A stretch of DNA of 64,000 nucleotides from positions 3,836,501 to 3,900,500 of the forward strand of contig NZ_CP086615.1 in the NCBI RefSeq assembly GCF_020883455.1. The letters are read 5' to 3'. Below the pieces are notes generated by a model. The model was not told the origin of the DNA and searched no databases. It saw only the letters and a program-made list of their open reading frames with translations. The stretch is from Spiribacter halobius (lineage in GTDB: Bacteria; Pseudomonadota; Gammaproteobacteria; Nitrococcales; Nitrococcaceae). Shown one piece after another: positions 7,597-16,338 of this stretch (the first letter of the stretch is position 1; the number at the start of each line of letters is the position of its first letter). The translations under genes were made by a program, and so were the position numbers.

Positions 7597-8772
7597 GTGA
7601 CCTACCACGCCGGCCGCCACTTCCTGCAGATCCCTGGACCCACCAACGTGCCGGACCGGGTTCTGCGGGCCATGGACTACCCCACCATCGACCACCGCGG
7701 CCCCACCTTCCAGCGGCTCGGGGAAGAGATCCTGAGCGCGATCAAGGCGGTTTTCCGCACCGAAGGGCCGGTGGTGATCTACCCCGCCTCGGGCACCGGC
7801 GCCTGGGAGGCGGCCCTGGTCAACACGCTCTCGCCGGGCGACCGGGTGCTGATGTTCGAGACCGGGCACTTCGCCACGCTCTGGCAACAGATGGCCGAGC
7901 GCATCGGCCTGCGCCCGGAGTTCCTGGAGGGCGACTGGCGCAGCGGCGCCGACCCGGAGCGCATCGAGGCGGTACTGGCGGAGGACCGCGAGCACGCGAT
8001 CAAGGCGGTAGCGGTGGTCCATAACGAGACCTCCACTGGCGTCACCAGCCGCATCGCGGACGTTCGCGCCGCCATCGATCGCGCCGGACACCCGGCCCTG
8101 CTGCTGGTCGACACCATCTCCTCGCTCGCCTCGATCCGCTACGAGCACGACGCCTGGGGCGTGGACGTCACCGTTGCCGGCTCGCAGAAGGGGCTGATGC
8201 TGCCACCGGGGCTGTCCTTCAACGCCATCTCGGAGAAAGCCCTCGCCGCCTCGCGCAAGGCGCGCTGCCCGCGCTCGTACTGGGCCTGGGACGACATGCT
8301 CGGCCCGAATGCCAAGGGCTTCTTCCCCTACACGCCGGCCACCAACCTGCTCTACGGCCTGCGCGAGGCGCTGCGGATGCTCGAAGAGGAGGGCCTGGAC
8401 AACGTCTTCGCCCGCCACGACCGGCACGCCGCGGCCACCCGCGAGGCGGTGCGGGCCTGGGGGCTGGAGCTCCTCTGCCGCAATGAGGACGAGTTCTCCA
8501 GTTCGCTCACCGCGGTGATGATGCCCGAGGGCCATGATGCCGACGCCCTGCGCCGGGTGATCCTGGAGCACTTCGACATGTCCCTCGGCGCGGGGCTAAG
8601 CAAGCTGGCCGGGCGGGTGTTCCGCATCGGCCATCTGGGCGACTTCAACGATCTGACCCTCGCCGGGACACTCGCCGGCGTGGAGATGGGCATGGCCCTG
8701 AACGGCACGCCCCACCGTGCCGGAGGCGTGAACGCCGCCATGGCGAGCCTGGTACAGGCGCACGGGAGCTGA
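7597..8772 (+). CDS. Class V aminotransferase (serine-glyoxylate aminotransferase-like)
   Basis: A 391-residue PLP enzyme of the SgaA/AGXT family: IPGPTNVPDRVLRAMDYPTI at the N-terminus, the ASGTGAWEAALVN cofactor loop, LLLVDTISSLAS and the PLP lysine in AGSQKGLMLPPG. Relatives move an amino group from serine or alanine to glyoxylate or another 2-oxoacid. The GTG at 7597 follows GGAGGAG. It is the first gene of a run with a TRAP transporter, enoyl-CoA hydratase and CoA-transferase, so it probably takes part in catabolism of the imported compound. The substrate is not known. Confidence 0.85.
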   Translation: MTYHAGRHFLQIPGPTNVPDRVLRAMDYPTIDHRGPTFQRLGEEILSAIKAVFRTEGPVVIYPASGTGAWEAALVNTLSPGDRVLMFETGHFATLWQQMAERIGLRPEFLEGDWRSGADPERIEAVLAEDREHAIKAVAVVHNETSTGVTSRIADVRAAIDRAGHPALLLVDTISSLASIRYEHDAWGVDVTVAGSQKGLMLPPGLSFNAISEKALAASRKARCPRSYWAWDDMLGPNAKGFFPYTPATNLLYGLREALRMLEEEGLDNVFARHDRHAAATREAVRAWGLELLCRNEDEFSSSLTAVMMPEGHDADALRRVILEHFDMSLGAGLSKLAGRVFRIGHLGDFNDLTLAGTLAGVEMGMALNGTPHRAGGVNAAMASLVQAHGS

Positions 8773-8857
8773 TCCCCGGCGCGGACGGAAAAAGAGAGAC
8801 GGCGGGGCACGGACCGTGCCACGTCCATAACAGCAACCCCAAGGGGAGGAGAGAGCA

Positions 8858-9850
8858 ATGCGCTCATTGAAGACGATGACTCGCTGCAGCGCCGCGGTGG
8901 CCGCCCTGGCCCTGTGGCTCACGCCCGGCGCCGGCATGGCTCAGACCGAGCTGCAGTTCGGCCACGTGGGCAACCCGGGCTCCCTGTTCTCGCAGTCCGC
9001 CGACGAGTTCGCCAAGCGGGCCAACGAGCGCCTGGGCGACGACTACGAGGTGGTGGTGTACGGCTCGAGCCAGCTCGGCAGCGACACCTCCATGCTGCAG
9101 AAGGTCAAGCTCGGCCAGGTCACCTTTACCCTGCCCTCCACGGTGATGTCCTCGGTGGTGCCGCAGTTCGGCGTCTTCGAGATGCCCTACCTGGTGTCGG
9201 ACCGGGAGCACATGGCCCGCATCGCCGAGGAGGTGGTCAAGCCGATGCTCTACCCGCTGGCCGAGGAGCAGGGCTACAAGATCATCGGCATCTGGGAGAA
9301 CGGCTTCCGCCAGATCACCAACAATGTGCGCCCGATCAACGTGCCGGCGGACCTGGACGGCATCAAGCTGCGCACGCCAAAGGGCAAGTGGCGCGTGCGC
9401 ATGTTCGAGGAGTACGGCGCCGACCCGTCCCCGATGGCGCTCTCCGAGGTCTTCACCGCGCTGCAGACCGGCACCATGGACGGCCAGGAGAACCCGCTGG
9501 TGCAGATCTACTCGCAGAAGTTCCAGGAGGTGCAGGACTACCTCTCCATCACCAACCACGTCTACACCCCGGCCTACGTGACCGTGTCCGCCAACCACTG
9601 GCAGCAGCTGCCGGCGGACGTGCGTGAGGTTCTGGAGAGCACCGCCGAGGAGCTGCAGGGCTACGTCTACGAGATCGCCGCTGCGCAGGACGAGGAGCTG
9701 CTCGGGGAGATGGAGGCCGCCGGCATGGAGATCAACGAGGCCGATCAGCAGGCCTTCGTCGACGCCAGCGGACCCATCTACGACGCCTTCGCCGAGGAGG
9801 TGGAAGGCGGCCGTGAGCTGATCGACAGCGCGCTCGAGCTCGCCGAGTAG
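8858..9850 (+). CDS. TRAP transporter substrate-binding protein (DctP family)
   Basis: A 330-residue periplasmic binding protein with a Sec signal peptide (cleavage near AGMAQ at residue ~29). DctP features include the ANERLGDDYEVVVYGSSQLG segment and LRTPKGKWR, whose Arg normally binds the substrate carboxylate, then MALSEVFTALQTGTMDGQEN. Strong ribosome site (GGGGAGGAGAGAG). The membrane subunits follow directly. It is very acidic, as expected for an exported protein of a halophile. Confidence 0.92.
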   Translation: MRSLKTMTRCSAAVAALALWLTPGAGMAQTELQFGHVGNPGSLFSQSADEFAKRANERLGDDYEVVVYGSSQLGSDTSMLQKVKLGQVTFTLPSTVMSSVVPQFGVFEMPYLVSDREHMARIAEEVVKPMLYPLAEEQGYKIIGIWENGFRQITNNVRPINVPADLDGIKLRTPKGKWRVRMFEEYGADPSPMALSEVFTALQTGTMDGQENPLVQIYSQKFQEVQDYLSITNHVYTPAYVTVSANHWQQLPADVREVLESTAEELQGYVYEIAAAQDEELLGEMEAAGMEINEADQQAFVDASGPIYDAFAEEVEGGRELIDSALELAE

Positions 9851-9872
9851 GGCCCCCGCGGCCACCCCTTAC

Positions 9873-9900
9873 CGGCCCGCCCCACCGGGGCGGGCCGTTT
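9873..9900 (+). terminator. Intra-operon hairpin between TRAP binding protein and permease genes
   Basis: A perfect 11-bp G+C stem (CGGCCCGCCCC, loop ACC, GGGGCGGGCCG) followed by TTT only. It lies 22 bp after the dctP-type stop. The short T-run suggests an attenuator or 3'-end stabiliser that raises binding protein over permease levels. Confidence 0.7.
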
Positions 9901-9922
9901 CCGCACGGACGGAGAAACGTCC

Positions 9923-10441
9923 ATGACCACTGCCAAACTGCGCGCCGGCTTCGAGTGGCTGCTGGAGGCGATCACCATCCTGCTGGTGGTTGCCCTCGCC
10001 ATCGTGGTGCTGCTCGGCGTCGGCTTCCGCTTCGGCGGCAACGCGCTCAACTGGTATGACGAGGTGGCCTCGGTGATGCTCGCCTGGGTCACCTACTACG
10101 GTGCGGCGCTCGCCGCGCTCAAGCGCGGCCATATCAGCGTCCCGGGGCTGGTGGCCAGGCAGCCGCGCACGCTGCGGGTCATACTGGTCGCTATCGGCGA
10201 GGCCATCATTATCGGCTTTTTCGCCCTGCTCGCCTGGTACGGCTGGCACGTCATCCAGGTGCTGTCGGGCAGCACGCTGGTGAGCGTGCCGATCCCGGTG
10301 GCCGTGACCCAGTCGACCATTCCCATCGGCGCCGCGCTCTACGTCATCGCCGAGCTGCTCAACCTGCCCACAATCCTGCGCGAGGCCTGGGAGGGCCGCT
10401 CTCCGCCGCGTGAGGAAGATGTCGTGGAGGCGATGCGATGA
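9923..10441 (+). CDS. TRAP transporter small permease (DctQ family)
   Basis: A 172-residue inner-membrane protein with four predicted membrane segments (about 15-38, 52-70, 90-112, 135-155) and the DctQ signature RFGGNALNWYDEVASVMLAW followed by KRGHISV. It bridges the binding protein and the large permease. It overlaps the next gene by 4 bp (ATGA), indicating translational coupling. Confidence 0.92.
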   Translation: MTTAKLRAGFEWLLEAITILLVVALAIVVLLGVGFRFGGNALNWYDEVASVMLAWVTYYGAALAALKRGHISVPGLVARQPRTLRVILVAIGEAIIIGFFALLAWYGWHVIQVLSGSTLVSVPIPVAVTQSTIPIGAALYVIAELLNLPTILREAWEGRSPPREEDVVEAMR

Positions 10442-11718
10442 CCGGGGCACTGCTGATAATCGCCGCGCTGGCGATGATCTTCATCAACATTCCCATCGCC
10501 GTCGCCCTGGGCGCGGTGTCGATCCTGGCGATGGTCGTGACCCAGGGCTGGGGCTCGCTGCTGAGCTTCCCCATCGTCATGTTCGACGGCGCCACCAAGT
10601 TCCCGCTGATCGCCATCCCGCTGTTCATCCTAGCCGGGGCGATCATGAACACCGGCGGCATCTCGCGGCGGCTGATCGACTTCGCCTCGGCGCTGCTCGG
10701 TTTCATCCGTGGCGGGCTGGCAATGGTGAACATCGGGACCTCGCTGTTCTTCGCCGAGATCTCCGGCTCCGCCGTGGCGGACGTGGCCGCGCTCGGCTCC
10801 ATCCTGATGCCGGCGATGAAGCGCAAGGGCTACCCCGCCCCGTTCGCCGCCGCCATCACCTCGTCCTCCGCCTCGCTCGCCATCATCATCCCGCCCTCGA
10901 TCCCCATGATCCTCTACGCGGCCATGGCCGACACCTCGGTGGTGCAGCTGTTCGTGGCGGGCATCGTGCCGGGCCTGATGGGCGGGCTGATGATGATGGC
11001 CCTCGCCTGGTTCTTCGCCGTCCGCTACAACTATCCGGTGGAGGAGGCCTTCCAGCTGCGCCGGGTCTGGGTGACGTTCAAGGCCGCGGGGCTCGCTTTC
11101 GTGCTGCCACTGATCATCCTCGGCGGCATCTTCGGCGGCATCATGACCGCCACCGAGGGCGCGGCGCTGGCGGTGCTGGCGGCGCTGGTGATCAGCTTCC
11201 GTTACGGCGAGCTGCGCTGGTCGACGCTGCGCGCGGCCATCGTCGAGGGCGGCGTGCAGACGGCGGTGGTGATGCTGCTGGTGGCGAGCTCGGCGTTGCT
11301 CGGCGACTACCTCACCCGCGCCCAGCTGCCCCAGACCCTGGCTCAGATGATCAGCAGCTGGACCAGCGACAAGTACGCCGTGCTCGCGCTGCTCAACGTC
11401 TTCCTGCTGCTGATCGGCATGATCCTGCACTCGGCGGCGGCGATCATCCTCACCGTGCCCATCGTCATGCCGCTGGTGCTCGCCGTCGGCATCGACCCGG
11501 TCCACTTCGGCCTGATCGTGACGCTGAACCTCGCCATCGGCCAGCAGACGCCGCCCGTGGCGAGCGTGCTGATGACCGCCTGCTCTGTGGCCAAGGCGGA
11601 TATATGGGAGGTCACCAAGGTGAACATCCCCTTCATCATCCTGCTGTTCGGGCTGCTGATGATGGTGACCTATCTCCCCGTGATCCCGATGGGCCTCGTG
11701 GAGCTGTTCTACCGATGA
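10438..11718 (+). CDS. TRAP transporter large permease (DctM family)
   Basis: A 426-residue, about 12-segment membrane protein that carries substrate with Na+ or H+. DctM motifs are present: IPLFILAGAIMNTGGISRRL, GSAVADVAALGSILMPAMKR, ITSSSASLAIIIPPSIPMIL and ATEGAALAVLAAL. Normal length for the family. It completes the first TRAP system and is followed 28 bp later by the enoyl-CoA hydratase gene. Confidence 0.93.
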   Translation: MTGALLIIAALAMIFINIPIAVALGAVSILAMVVTQGWGSLLSFPIVMFDGATKFPLIAIPLFILAGAIMNTGGISRRLIDFASALLGFIRGGLAMVNIGTSLFFAEISGSAVADVAALGSILMPAMKRKGYPAPFAAAITSSSASLAIIIPPSIPMILYAAMADTSVVQLFVAGIVPGLMGGLMMMALAWFFAVRYNYPVEEAFQLRRVWVTFKAAGLAFVLPLIILGGIFGGIMTATEGAALAVLAALVISFRYGELRWSTLRAAIVEGGVQTAVVMLLVASSALLGDYLTRAQLPQTLAQMISSWTSDKYAVLALLNVFLLLIGMILHSAAAIILTVPIVMPLVLAVGIDPVHFGLIVTLNLAIGQQTPPVASVLMTACSVAKADIWEVTKVNIPFIILLFGLLMMVTYLPVIPMGLVELFYR

Positions 11719-11746
11719 GCCGCCGAGCCGGCCCGGGAGCTGTGTA

Positions 11747-12532
11747 ATGGAGACCGACGAGCTGCTGATCCGGCGCGAGGGCCACCTTGCCTGGATCACC
11801 TTCAACCGCCCGGCGGCGCGCAACGCCATGACCTGGGCGATGTACGACCGCCTGGAGGAAGTCTGCGCGGAGATCGAGGCCGACCCCGAGGTGGCGGTGG
11901 TCATCCTGCGCGGGGCCGGGGGCGAGGCCTTCGTCGCCGGCACCGATATCGGCCAGTTTCGGGACTTCCGCGAGCCGGCGGACGCCACCGACTACGAGGC
12001 CCGCATCGAGCGCATCGTCGGCCGCCTGGAGGCCCTGCCCCGGCCGACCATCGCCCTCATCGAGGGTGCCTGCGTCGGCGGCGGCGCCGCGCTGGCGCTC
12101 GCCTGCGACTTCCGCTTCGCCACCCCGGGGCTGAGGCTCGGCGTGCCCATCGCCAAGACCCTGGGCAACACGCTGTCCGTGACCAATCTCGCCCGGCTGG
12201 TGGATCTCGTCGGCGCCGCGCGCACCAAGGAGATGCTGATGCTGGCACGCCTGCTCGGCGCCGAGGAGGCGAAGGCCGCCGGCGCGGTGACCGACGTCTT
12301 CCCGCCGGAGCGCATCGAGGACGAGGTGCGGGCGGTGGCGGAACGCCTGGCGGGGCTCGCGCCGCTCACCCTGCGCGCCACCAAGGAGGGCATCCGGCGG
12401 GTGCTCCAGGGTCGGCGGCCGGCACTGGAGCAGGGCAGCGATCTGGTGCGCGAGTGCTACATGAGCGAGGACTTCCGCTCGGCGGTGCGCGCCTTTACCG
12501 AGAAGACCCCACACGAGTGGCGCGGCCGCTGA
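11747..12532 (+). CDS. Enoyl-CoA hydratase/isomerase family protein
   Basis: A 261-residue crotonase-fold enzyme: ITFNRPAARNAMTWAM, the oxyanion-hole segment GEAFVAGTDI and IEGACVGGGAALALACDFR. In place of the usual second glutamate segment it has VPIAKTLGNTLSVTNLARLV, so plain hydratase activity is uncertain; a lyase, isomerase or hydrolase role is possible. GGGAG precedes the ATG. Its place before a CoA-transferase suggests both act on the CoA ester of the imported acid. Confidence 0.85.
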   Translation: METDELLIRREGHLAWITFNRPAARNAMTWAMYDRLEEVCAEIEADPEVAVVILRGAGGEAFVAGTDIGQFRDFREPADATDYEARIERIVGRLEALPRPTIALIEGACVGGGAALALACDFRFATPGLRLGVPIAKTLGNTLSVTNLARLVDLVGAARTKEMLMLARLLGAEEAKAAGAVTDVFPPERIEDEVRAVAERLAGLAPLTLRATKEGIRRVLQGRRPALEQGSDLVRECYMSEDFRSAVRAFTEKTPHEWRGR

Positions 12533-12554
12533 TCGGCCGCGAGGAGAGATGACC

Positions 12555-13742
12555 ATGCTGCCTCTGGACGGACTGCGCGTCCTCGACCTCTCCCAGATCA
12601 TGGCCGGCCCCTACTGCACCATGGTGCTGGGCGACCTGGGTGCCGAGGTGATCAAGGTCGAAAAGCTCAACGGCGGCGACGACTCGCGCCAGATGGGCCC
12701 CTACGTGGACGGCGAGTCCACCTGCTTCATGCAGATCAACCGCAACAAGAAGAGCATCGGGCTCAACCTGAAGAGCGACGAGGGCCGCGGCCTGTTCCAC
12801 GACCTCGCCCGCCGCGCCGACATCATCGTCGAGAATTTCCGCCCCGGCGTGACGGCCTCCCTCGGCGTCGGCTTCGAGGACATCCGCGCCCTCAACCCCG
12901 GCATCATCTACTGCTCCATCTCCGGCTTCGGCCAGACCGGCCCGTACAGCCAGAAGGGCGGCTTCGACCTCGTCGCCCAGGGGATGACCGGGCTCATGAG
13001 CATGACCGGTGAGCCCGACCGGCGCCCGGTGAAGACCGGCATCGCCGTCTACGACATCGGCGCCGGCATGACTGCCGTCTACTCGATCCTGGCCGCCGTC
13101 ATCCACCGCCAGCGCAGCGGCGAGGGCCAGCACATCGACGTCGCCGTCGCCGAGTGCGGCCTGCCCTGGTTTACCTGGGAGGCGGCCGCCTATTTCGCCG
13201 AGGGCACCGTGCCCGAGCGCACCGGCTGGCGGCACCGGGTGTCCGCCCCCTATCAGGCGCTGCGCACCGCCGACGGCTATCTCATGCTCGGCTGCGCCAA
13301 CCAGCGCACCTGGGAGCGCTTCTGTCGCGAGGTAGTGGAGCACCCGGAATGGGAGACGGACCCGCGGTTCGTCACCAACCAGGACCGCGGCCGCAACGTC
13401 GAGGCCCTGGAGGCGCTGATCGAGGCAGTCCTCGAGACCCACGACACCGCCTACTGGCTCGAGCGCTGCGACGCCGCCGGCGTGCCGGCGGGGCCGATCA
13501 ACCGCTTTGATCAGGCGCTCGCGGACCCGCACTACCAGGCCCGGGGCATGGTCCAGTCCTTCGAGCATCCAGTGGCCGGGACGGTGAACACGCTGGGCTT
13601 TCCCAGCAAGTTCTCGGCGACCCCGCCCAGCATCCGCGCCGCCGCGCCCACCCTGGGCCAGCATACCGAGGCGGTGCTCGGCGAGCTGGGACTGGATGCG
13701 GACCGGCTCGCCGCACTGCGGGAATCCGGCGCCATCGCGTAG
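12555..13742 (+). CDS. CaiB/BaiF (class III) CoA-transferase
   Basis: A 395-residue formyl-CoA-transferase-family enzyme: LRVLDLSQIMAGPYCTMVLG, DLGAEVIKVEK, ENFRPGV, SGFGQTGPYSQKGGFDLVAQ and IAVYDIGAGMTAVYSIL, whose Asp fits the catalytic aspartate. It moves CoA between an acyl-CoA and a free acid and would activate the compound brought in by the TRAP system. The ATG at 12555 is preferred because GAGGAG (12541-12546) is 8 nt away; the in-frame ATG at 12549 is too close. Confidence 0.9.
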   Translation: MLPLDGLRVLDLSQIMAGPYCTMVLGDLGAEVIKVEKLNGGDDSRQMGPYVDGESTCFMQINRNKKSIGLNLKSDEGRGLFHDLARRADIIVENFRPGVTASLGVGFEDIRALNPGIIYCSISGFGQTGPYSQKGGFDLVAQGMTGLMSMTGEPDRRPVKTGIAVYDIGAGMTAVYSILAAVIHRQRSGEGQHIDVAVAECGLPWFTWEAAAYFAEGTVPERTGWRHRVSAPYQALRTADGYLMLGCANQRTWERFCREVVEHPEWETDPRFVTNQDRGRNVEALEALIEAVLETHDTAYWLERCDAAGVPAGPINRFDQALADPHYQARGMVQSFEHPVAGTVNTLGFPSKFSATPPSIRAAAPTLGQHTEAVLGELGLDADRLAALRESGAIA

Positions 13743-13746
13743 CCGG

Positions 13747-14205
13747 TCAGGGCTCGATACCGGGGGTTAGGCCGGCGGCCTCGATACCGGCGGCGGCGGC
13801 CACCTCGTCGTTGTCGGAGCTGTCGCCGCTCACACCCACGGCACCGATGACGAGCCCCTCGCCGTCCAGCACGAGCACGCCGCCGGCCACGGCCACGAAG
13901 CCGTCCGGCGCAGTCGCTGCCACCGCGGCCAGGAAGGCCGGCCGAGCCTCGTTGCGTGCGCCCACGACGCGGCTGGCGGTGCCCGTTCCGAGCGCGGCCT
14001 GGGCCTTGCCTGCGGCCACGGGAAAGCGTAGCGGCCCGCAGCCGTCCTCGCGCTCGGCGGCCACCAGATTGCCGCCGCCGTCGAGCACCACCACCGTCAC
14101 CGGCTGCAGGCCCCCGGCCCGTGCCCGGGCCAGAGCCCCGTCCACGATGGTCCGCCCCACCTGCCGCGACAGCGCCACCCGATGCCGATAGACTGCCCCC
14201 GCCAT
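13747..14205 (-). CDS. HbpS/GlcG-like (DUF336) protein
   Basis: A 152-residue protein with the family pattern: Ala-rich first helix (ARARAGGLQPVTVVVLDGGG), AAGKAQAAL, and a GGVLVLDGEGLVIGAVGVSG strand-turn. The family includes GlcG of glycolate operons and haem-binding HbpS; the role is poorly defined and often tied to 2-hydroxyacid or diol catabolism. AAGGAGG precedes the ATG. It converges on the CoA-transferase gene with a 4-bp gap and probably belongs to the same island. Confidence 0.8.
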   Translation of the reverse strand: MAGAVYRHRVALSRQVGRTIVDGALARARAGGLQPVTVVVLDGGGNLVAAEREDGCGPLRFPVAAGKAQAALGTGTASRVVGARNEARPAFLAAVAATAPDGFVAVAGGVLVLDGEGLVIGAVGVSGDSSDNDEVAAAAGIEAAGLTPGIEP

Positions 14206-14283
14206 GATGCCCTCCTTCTCGTTGTCTGACCCCCCGGCCGGGGCGGTTGCTGCACGTTACCAGCTTCCTCTGGCAGGCGCGGC

Positions 14284-15516
14284 ATGCCGGCTCCCGGCGG
14301 CAGGCGCATGAGCACCCCCCGCGCGGAGACCGACGCCACGCCGGCGGTGCTGACCGCCACCACCGCGGCGCTGACCTTCGCCGCGATGACCGCGCTCTTC
14401 CCCGCCGCCATCGCGCCGGCGCTCGGCGCCGCGCTGGGCGTGCCGGCAGCCCTGGTCGGCCTGCAGATCAGCCTGGTCTACGGCGGCGCCATGACCAGCT
14501 CCCTCATCGGCGGTGCGCTCACCCGGCGCGTCGGCGCCTGCCGCGCCACCCAGGCGGCGCTGCTGCTGCTCGGCGGCGGCGCAGCGCTGGCGGCGCTGCC
14601 GAGTCTGGCCGCGTTCGCCCTGGCCTCGGTGCTGATCGGGCTCGGCTACGGCATGACCAACCCGGCCGCGTCCCATCTGCTCGCCCGCTTCACGCCGAGC
14701 GGCCGGCGCGGGCTCGTCTTCAGCATCAAGCAGACCGGGGTACCCCTCGGCGGCGTCCTCGCCGGGGCGCTGGCCCCGGCGCTGGCGCTGGGCCTCGGCT
14801 GGCAGTGGGCGCTGGCGGCACTGCTGCTGCCAGCCGCCCTGGGCGTGCTGCTGCTGCAGCCACGACGCAAGGCCTGGGACGACGACCGCGAGCGGGGCGT
14901 GCGCTGGCTCGCCTCGCCGCTGGCGGATCTGCGCCTGGTGTGGGCGCATCGCCCGCTGCGGCTGCTGTCGCTGGCGGGCTTCTGCTTCGCCGCCATTCAG
15001 CTCAGCCTGTCGGTGTTCACGGTGACGCTGCTGGTGGAGGATCTGGGCGTGCCGCTGGTGCAGGCCGGGCTGGTGATGTCGGCGGTCCAGGTCACCGGTG
15101 TGGTCGGCCGCGTGCTCTGGGGATGGGCGGCGGACCGGCTGGGCAGCGGCCTGGTCACGCTCATGCTCGCCGCCGGGGTCACCGCGGCGGGTACGCTGGC
15201 GACGGCCGCCATGACCCCGCTCTGGCCGCTGTGGCTGGTGGCCGCCACGCTCTGTGCCTTCAGTTTCTCGGCGCTCGGCTGGAACGGGGTGTATCTGGCC
15301 GAGGTGTCCCGGCTCGCACCACGGCAGGCGGTGGCCCGGGCCTCGGGCGGGTCGCTGTTCTTCACCTTCGGCGGCGTGCTGGTGGGGCCGCCCCTGTTCA
15401 GCGCCCTGCGCCTCGCCCTCGGCAGCTACAGCCTCACCTTCGGCGCGCTCCTGGTGGTCGCGGCCGGCGGGATTGCCTGCGTCTTCCAGGCTCGCCGGCT
15501 GGCGGGCCGCGACTGA
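14284..15516 (+). CDS. MFS transporter
   Basis: A 410-residue carrier with about 12 membrane segments. MFS features include GLQISLVYGGAMTSSLIGGA, GLGYGMTNPAASHLLARFTP (resembling the NarK/oxalate-formate-like group) and FSIKQTGVPLGGVLAGALAP. An in-frame ATG at 14308 (402 residues) is an equally possible start; neither has a strong ribosome site. The substrate is unknown. It is divergent from the HbpS-like gene. Confidence 0.85.
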   Translation: MPAPGGRRMSTPRAETDATPAVLTATTAALTFAAMTALFPAAIAPALGAALGVPAALVGLQISLVYGGAMTSSLIGGALTRRVGACRATQAALLLLGGGAALAALPSLAAFALASVLIGLGYGMTNPAASHLLARFTPSGRRGLVFSIKQTGVPLGGVLAGALAPALALGLGWQWALAALLLPAALGVLLLQPRRKAWDDDRERGVRWLASPLADLRLVWAHRPLRLLSLAGFCFAAIQLSLSVFTVTLLVEDLGVPLVQAGLVMSAVQVTGVVGRVLWGWAADRLGSGLVTLMLAAGVTAAGTLATAAMTPLWPLWLVAATLCAFSFSALGWNGVYLAEVSRLAPRQAVARASGGSLFFTFGGVLVGPPLFSALRLALGSYSLTFGALLVVAAGGIACVFQARRLAGRD

Positions 15517-15600
15517 GCTTTTCGGAATCCGCGAGGCGGCAGGAACTTTCACCGCCGTGCCCGGGGCGGGCCGTGCGGGATCGTAGCGAAAGACCAGGCA

Positions 15601-16296
15601 TCACCCCGCCAGACGCTGCAGCTCCCGCCAGATCCCGGGATCGACCTCCAGACCCTCGCCGAAGCAGCGGTCCAGGTGCTCGCGCATGAATTCCGGGGTC
15701 GGCGACTGTCGGGGGCGTGGACGGACGCGTTCGCTCTGGGGCACGGGCACGAAGGTGAAATCCGGGCTGGCGACCAGGGTGAGGTCCCGGGTGAAGGCGG
15801 GCTCGCTGTCCGCCACGTCGTAGACGCGCACGCTCGGCAGCTCGTCCTCGGCGGTGATCGCCACCATGGTCACCGCCGGCTGCTGGCCGTGGTTCTCCCA
15901 GTAGGCGAGGAGGTTGAGCCCCTCCCGGGCGAGGCGGGTCAGGTAGCCCGTGATCAGCAGGCGGTTGTGGCAGTTCTTCACCCTTACCGTGGCGAGCCGG
16001 CTTTCGCGCACGTCGGCGCAGAGAAGGTCCACCGCCTGGCCGACCACCGCGAGCACGCTGGCGCCGCCGGCGTCGATCACCGCGAGCCGCGGATCGCGGT
16101 AGAGCACCTCGGCGCGGGTCCCGGCTTCCGCCTCGAGGTAGCCGAGCCCCTTGCCGAGCTCGCTCAGCCCGCCAAGACCGTGCAGCTCCAGCCAGGCCAC
16201 CATGTCCGCGGCATCCTCCTGCTCGCCCGGGGCGAACCCGAGGCTGGCGAAGGCCCGCCGTGCGGTGGCCAGCAGTTCCTGATGGTTGATCCTCAC
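15601..16296 (-). CDS. Uncharacterised protein resembling the N-terminal half of type-2 malate/L-lactate dehydrogenases
   Basis: A 231-residue protein. The N-terminal ~45 residues (AFASLGFAPGEQEDAADMVA, then WLELHGLGGL) recall the helical start of the Ldh_2 family, and the following ~100 residues (RVKNCHNRLLITGYLTRLAR) may follow the same fold, but the NAD-binding half is missing. I suspect a DUF3726-type protein but cannot confirm it. The GTG at 16296 follows AAGGAG at ideal spacing. Downstream of and co-directional with the phosphoesterase-like gene; the function is unknown. Confidence 0.6.
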   Translation of the reverse strand: MRINHQELLATARRAFASLGFAPGEQEDAADMVAWLELHGLGGLSELGKGLGYLEAEAGTRAEVLYRDPRLAVIDAGGASVLAVVGQAVDLLCADVRESRLATVRVKNCHNRLLITGYLTRLAREGLNLLAYWENHGQQPAVTMVAITAEDELPSVRVYDVADSEPAFTRDLTLVASPDFTFVPVPQSERVRPRPRQSPTPEFMREHLDRCFGEGLEVDPGIWRELQRLAG

Positions 16297-16312
16297 GGTG
16301 GCTCCTTGTGGC

Positions 16313-16328
16313 TAGCCCGCATATCTCA
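16313..16328 (+). repeat. TAG-palindrome element fragment (copy c)
   Basis: TAGCCCGCATATCTCA, the outer 16 bases of the dispersed palindrome, in the 42-bp gap between two co-directional genes. The sequence then diverges. Confidence 0.65.
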
Positions 16329-16338
16329 GCCACAAATA

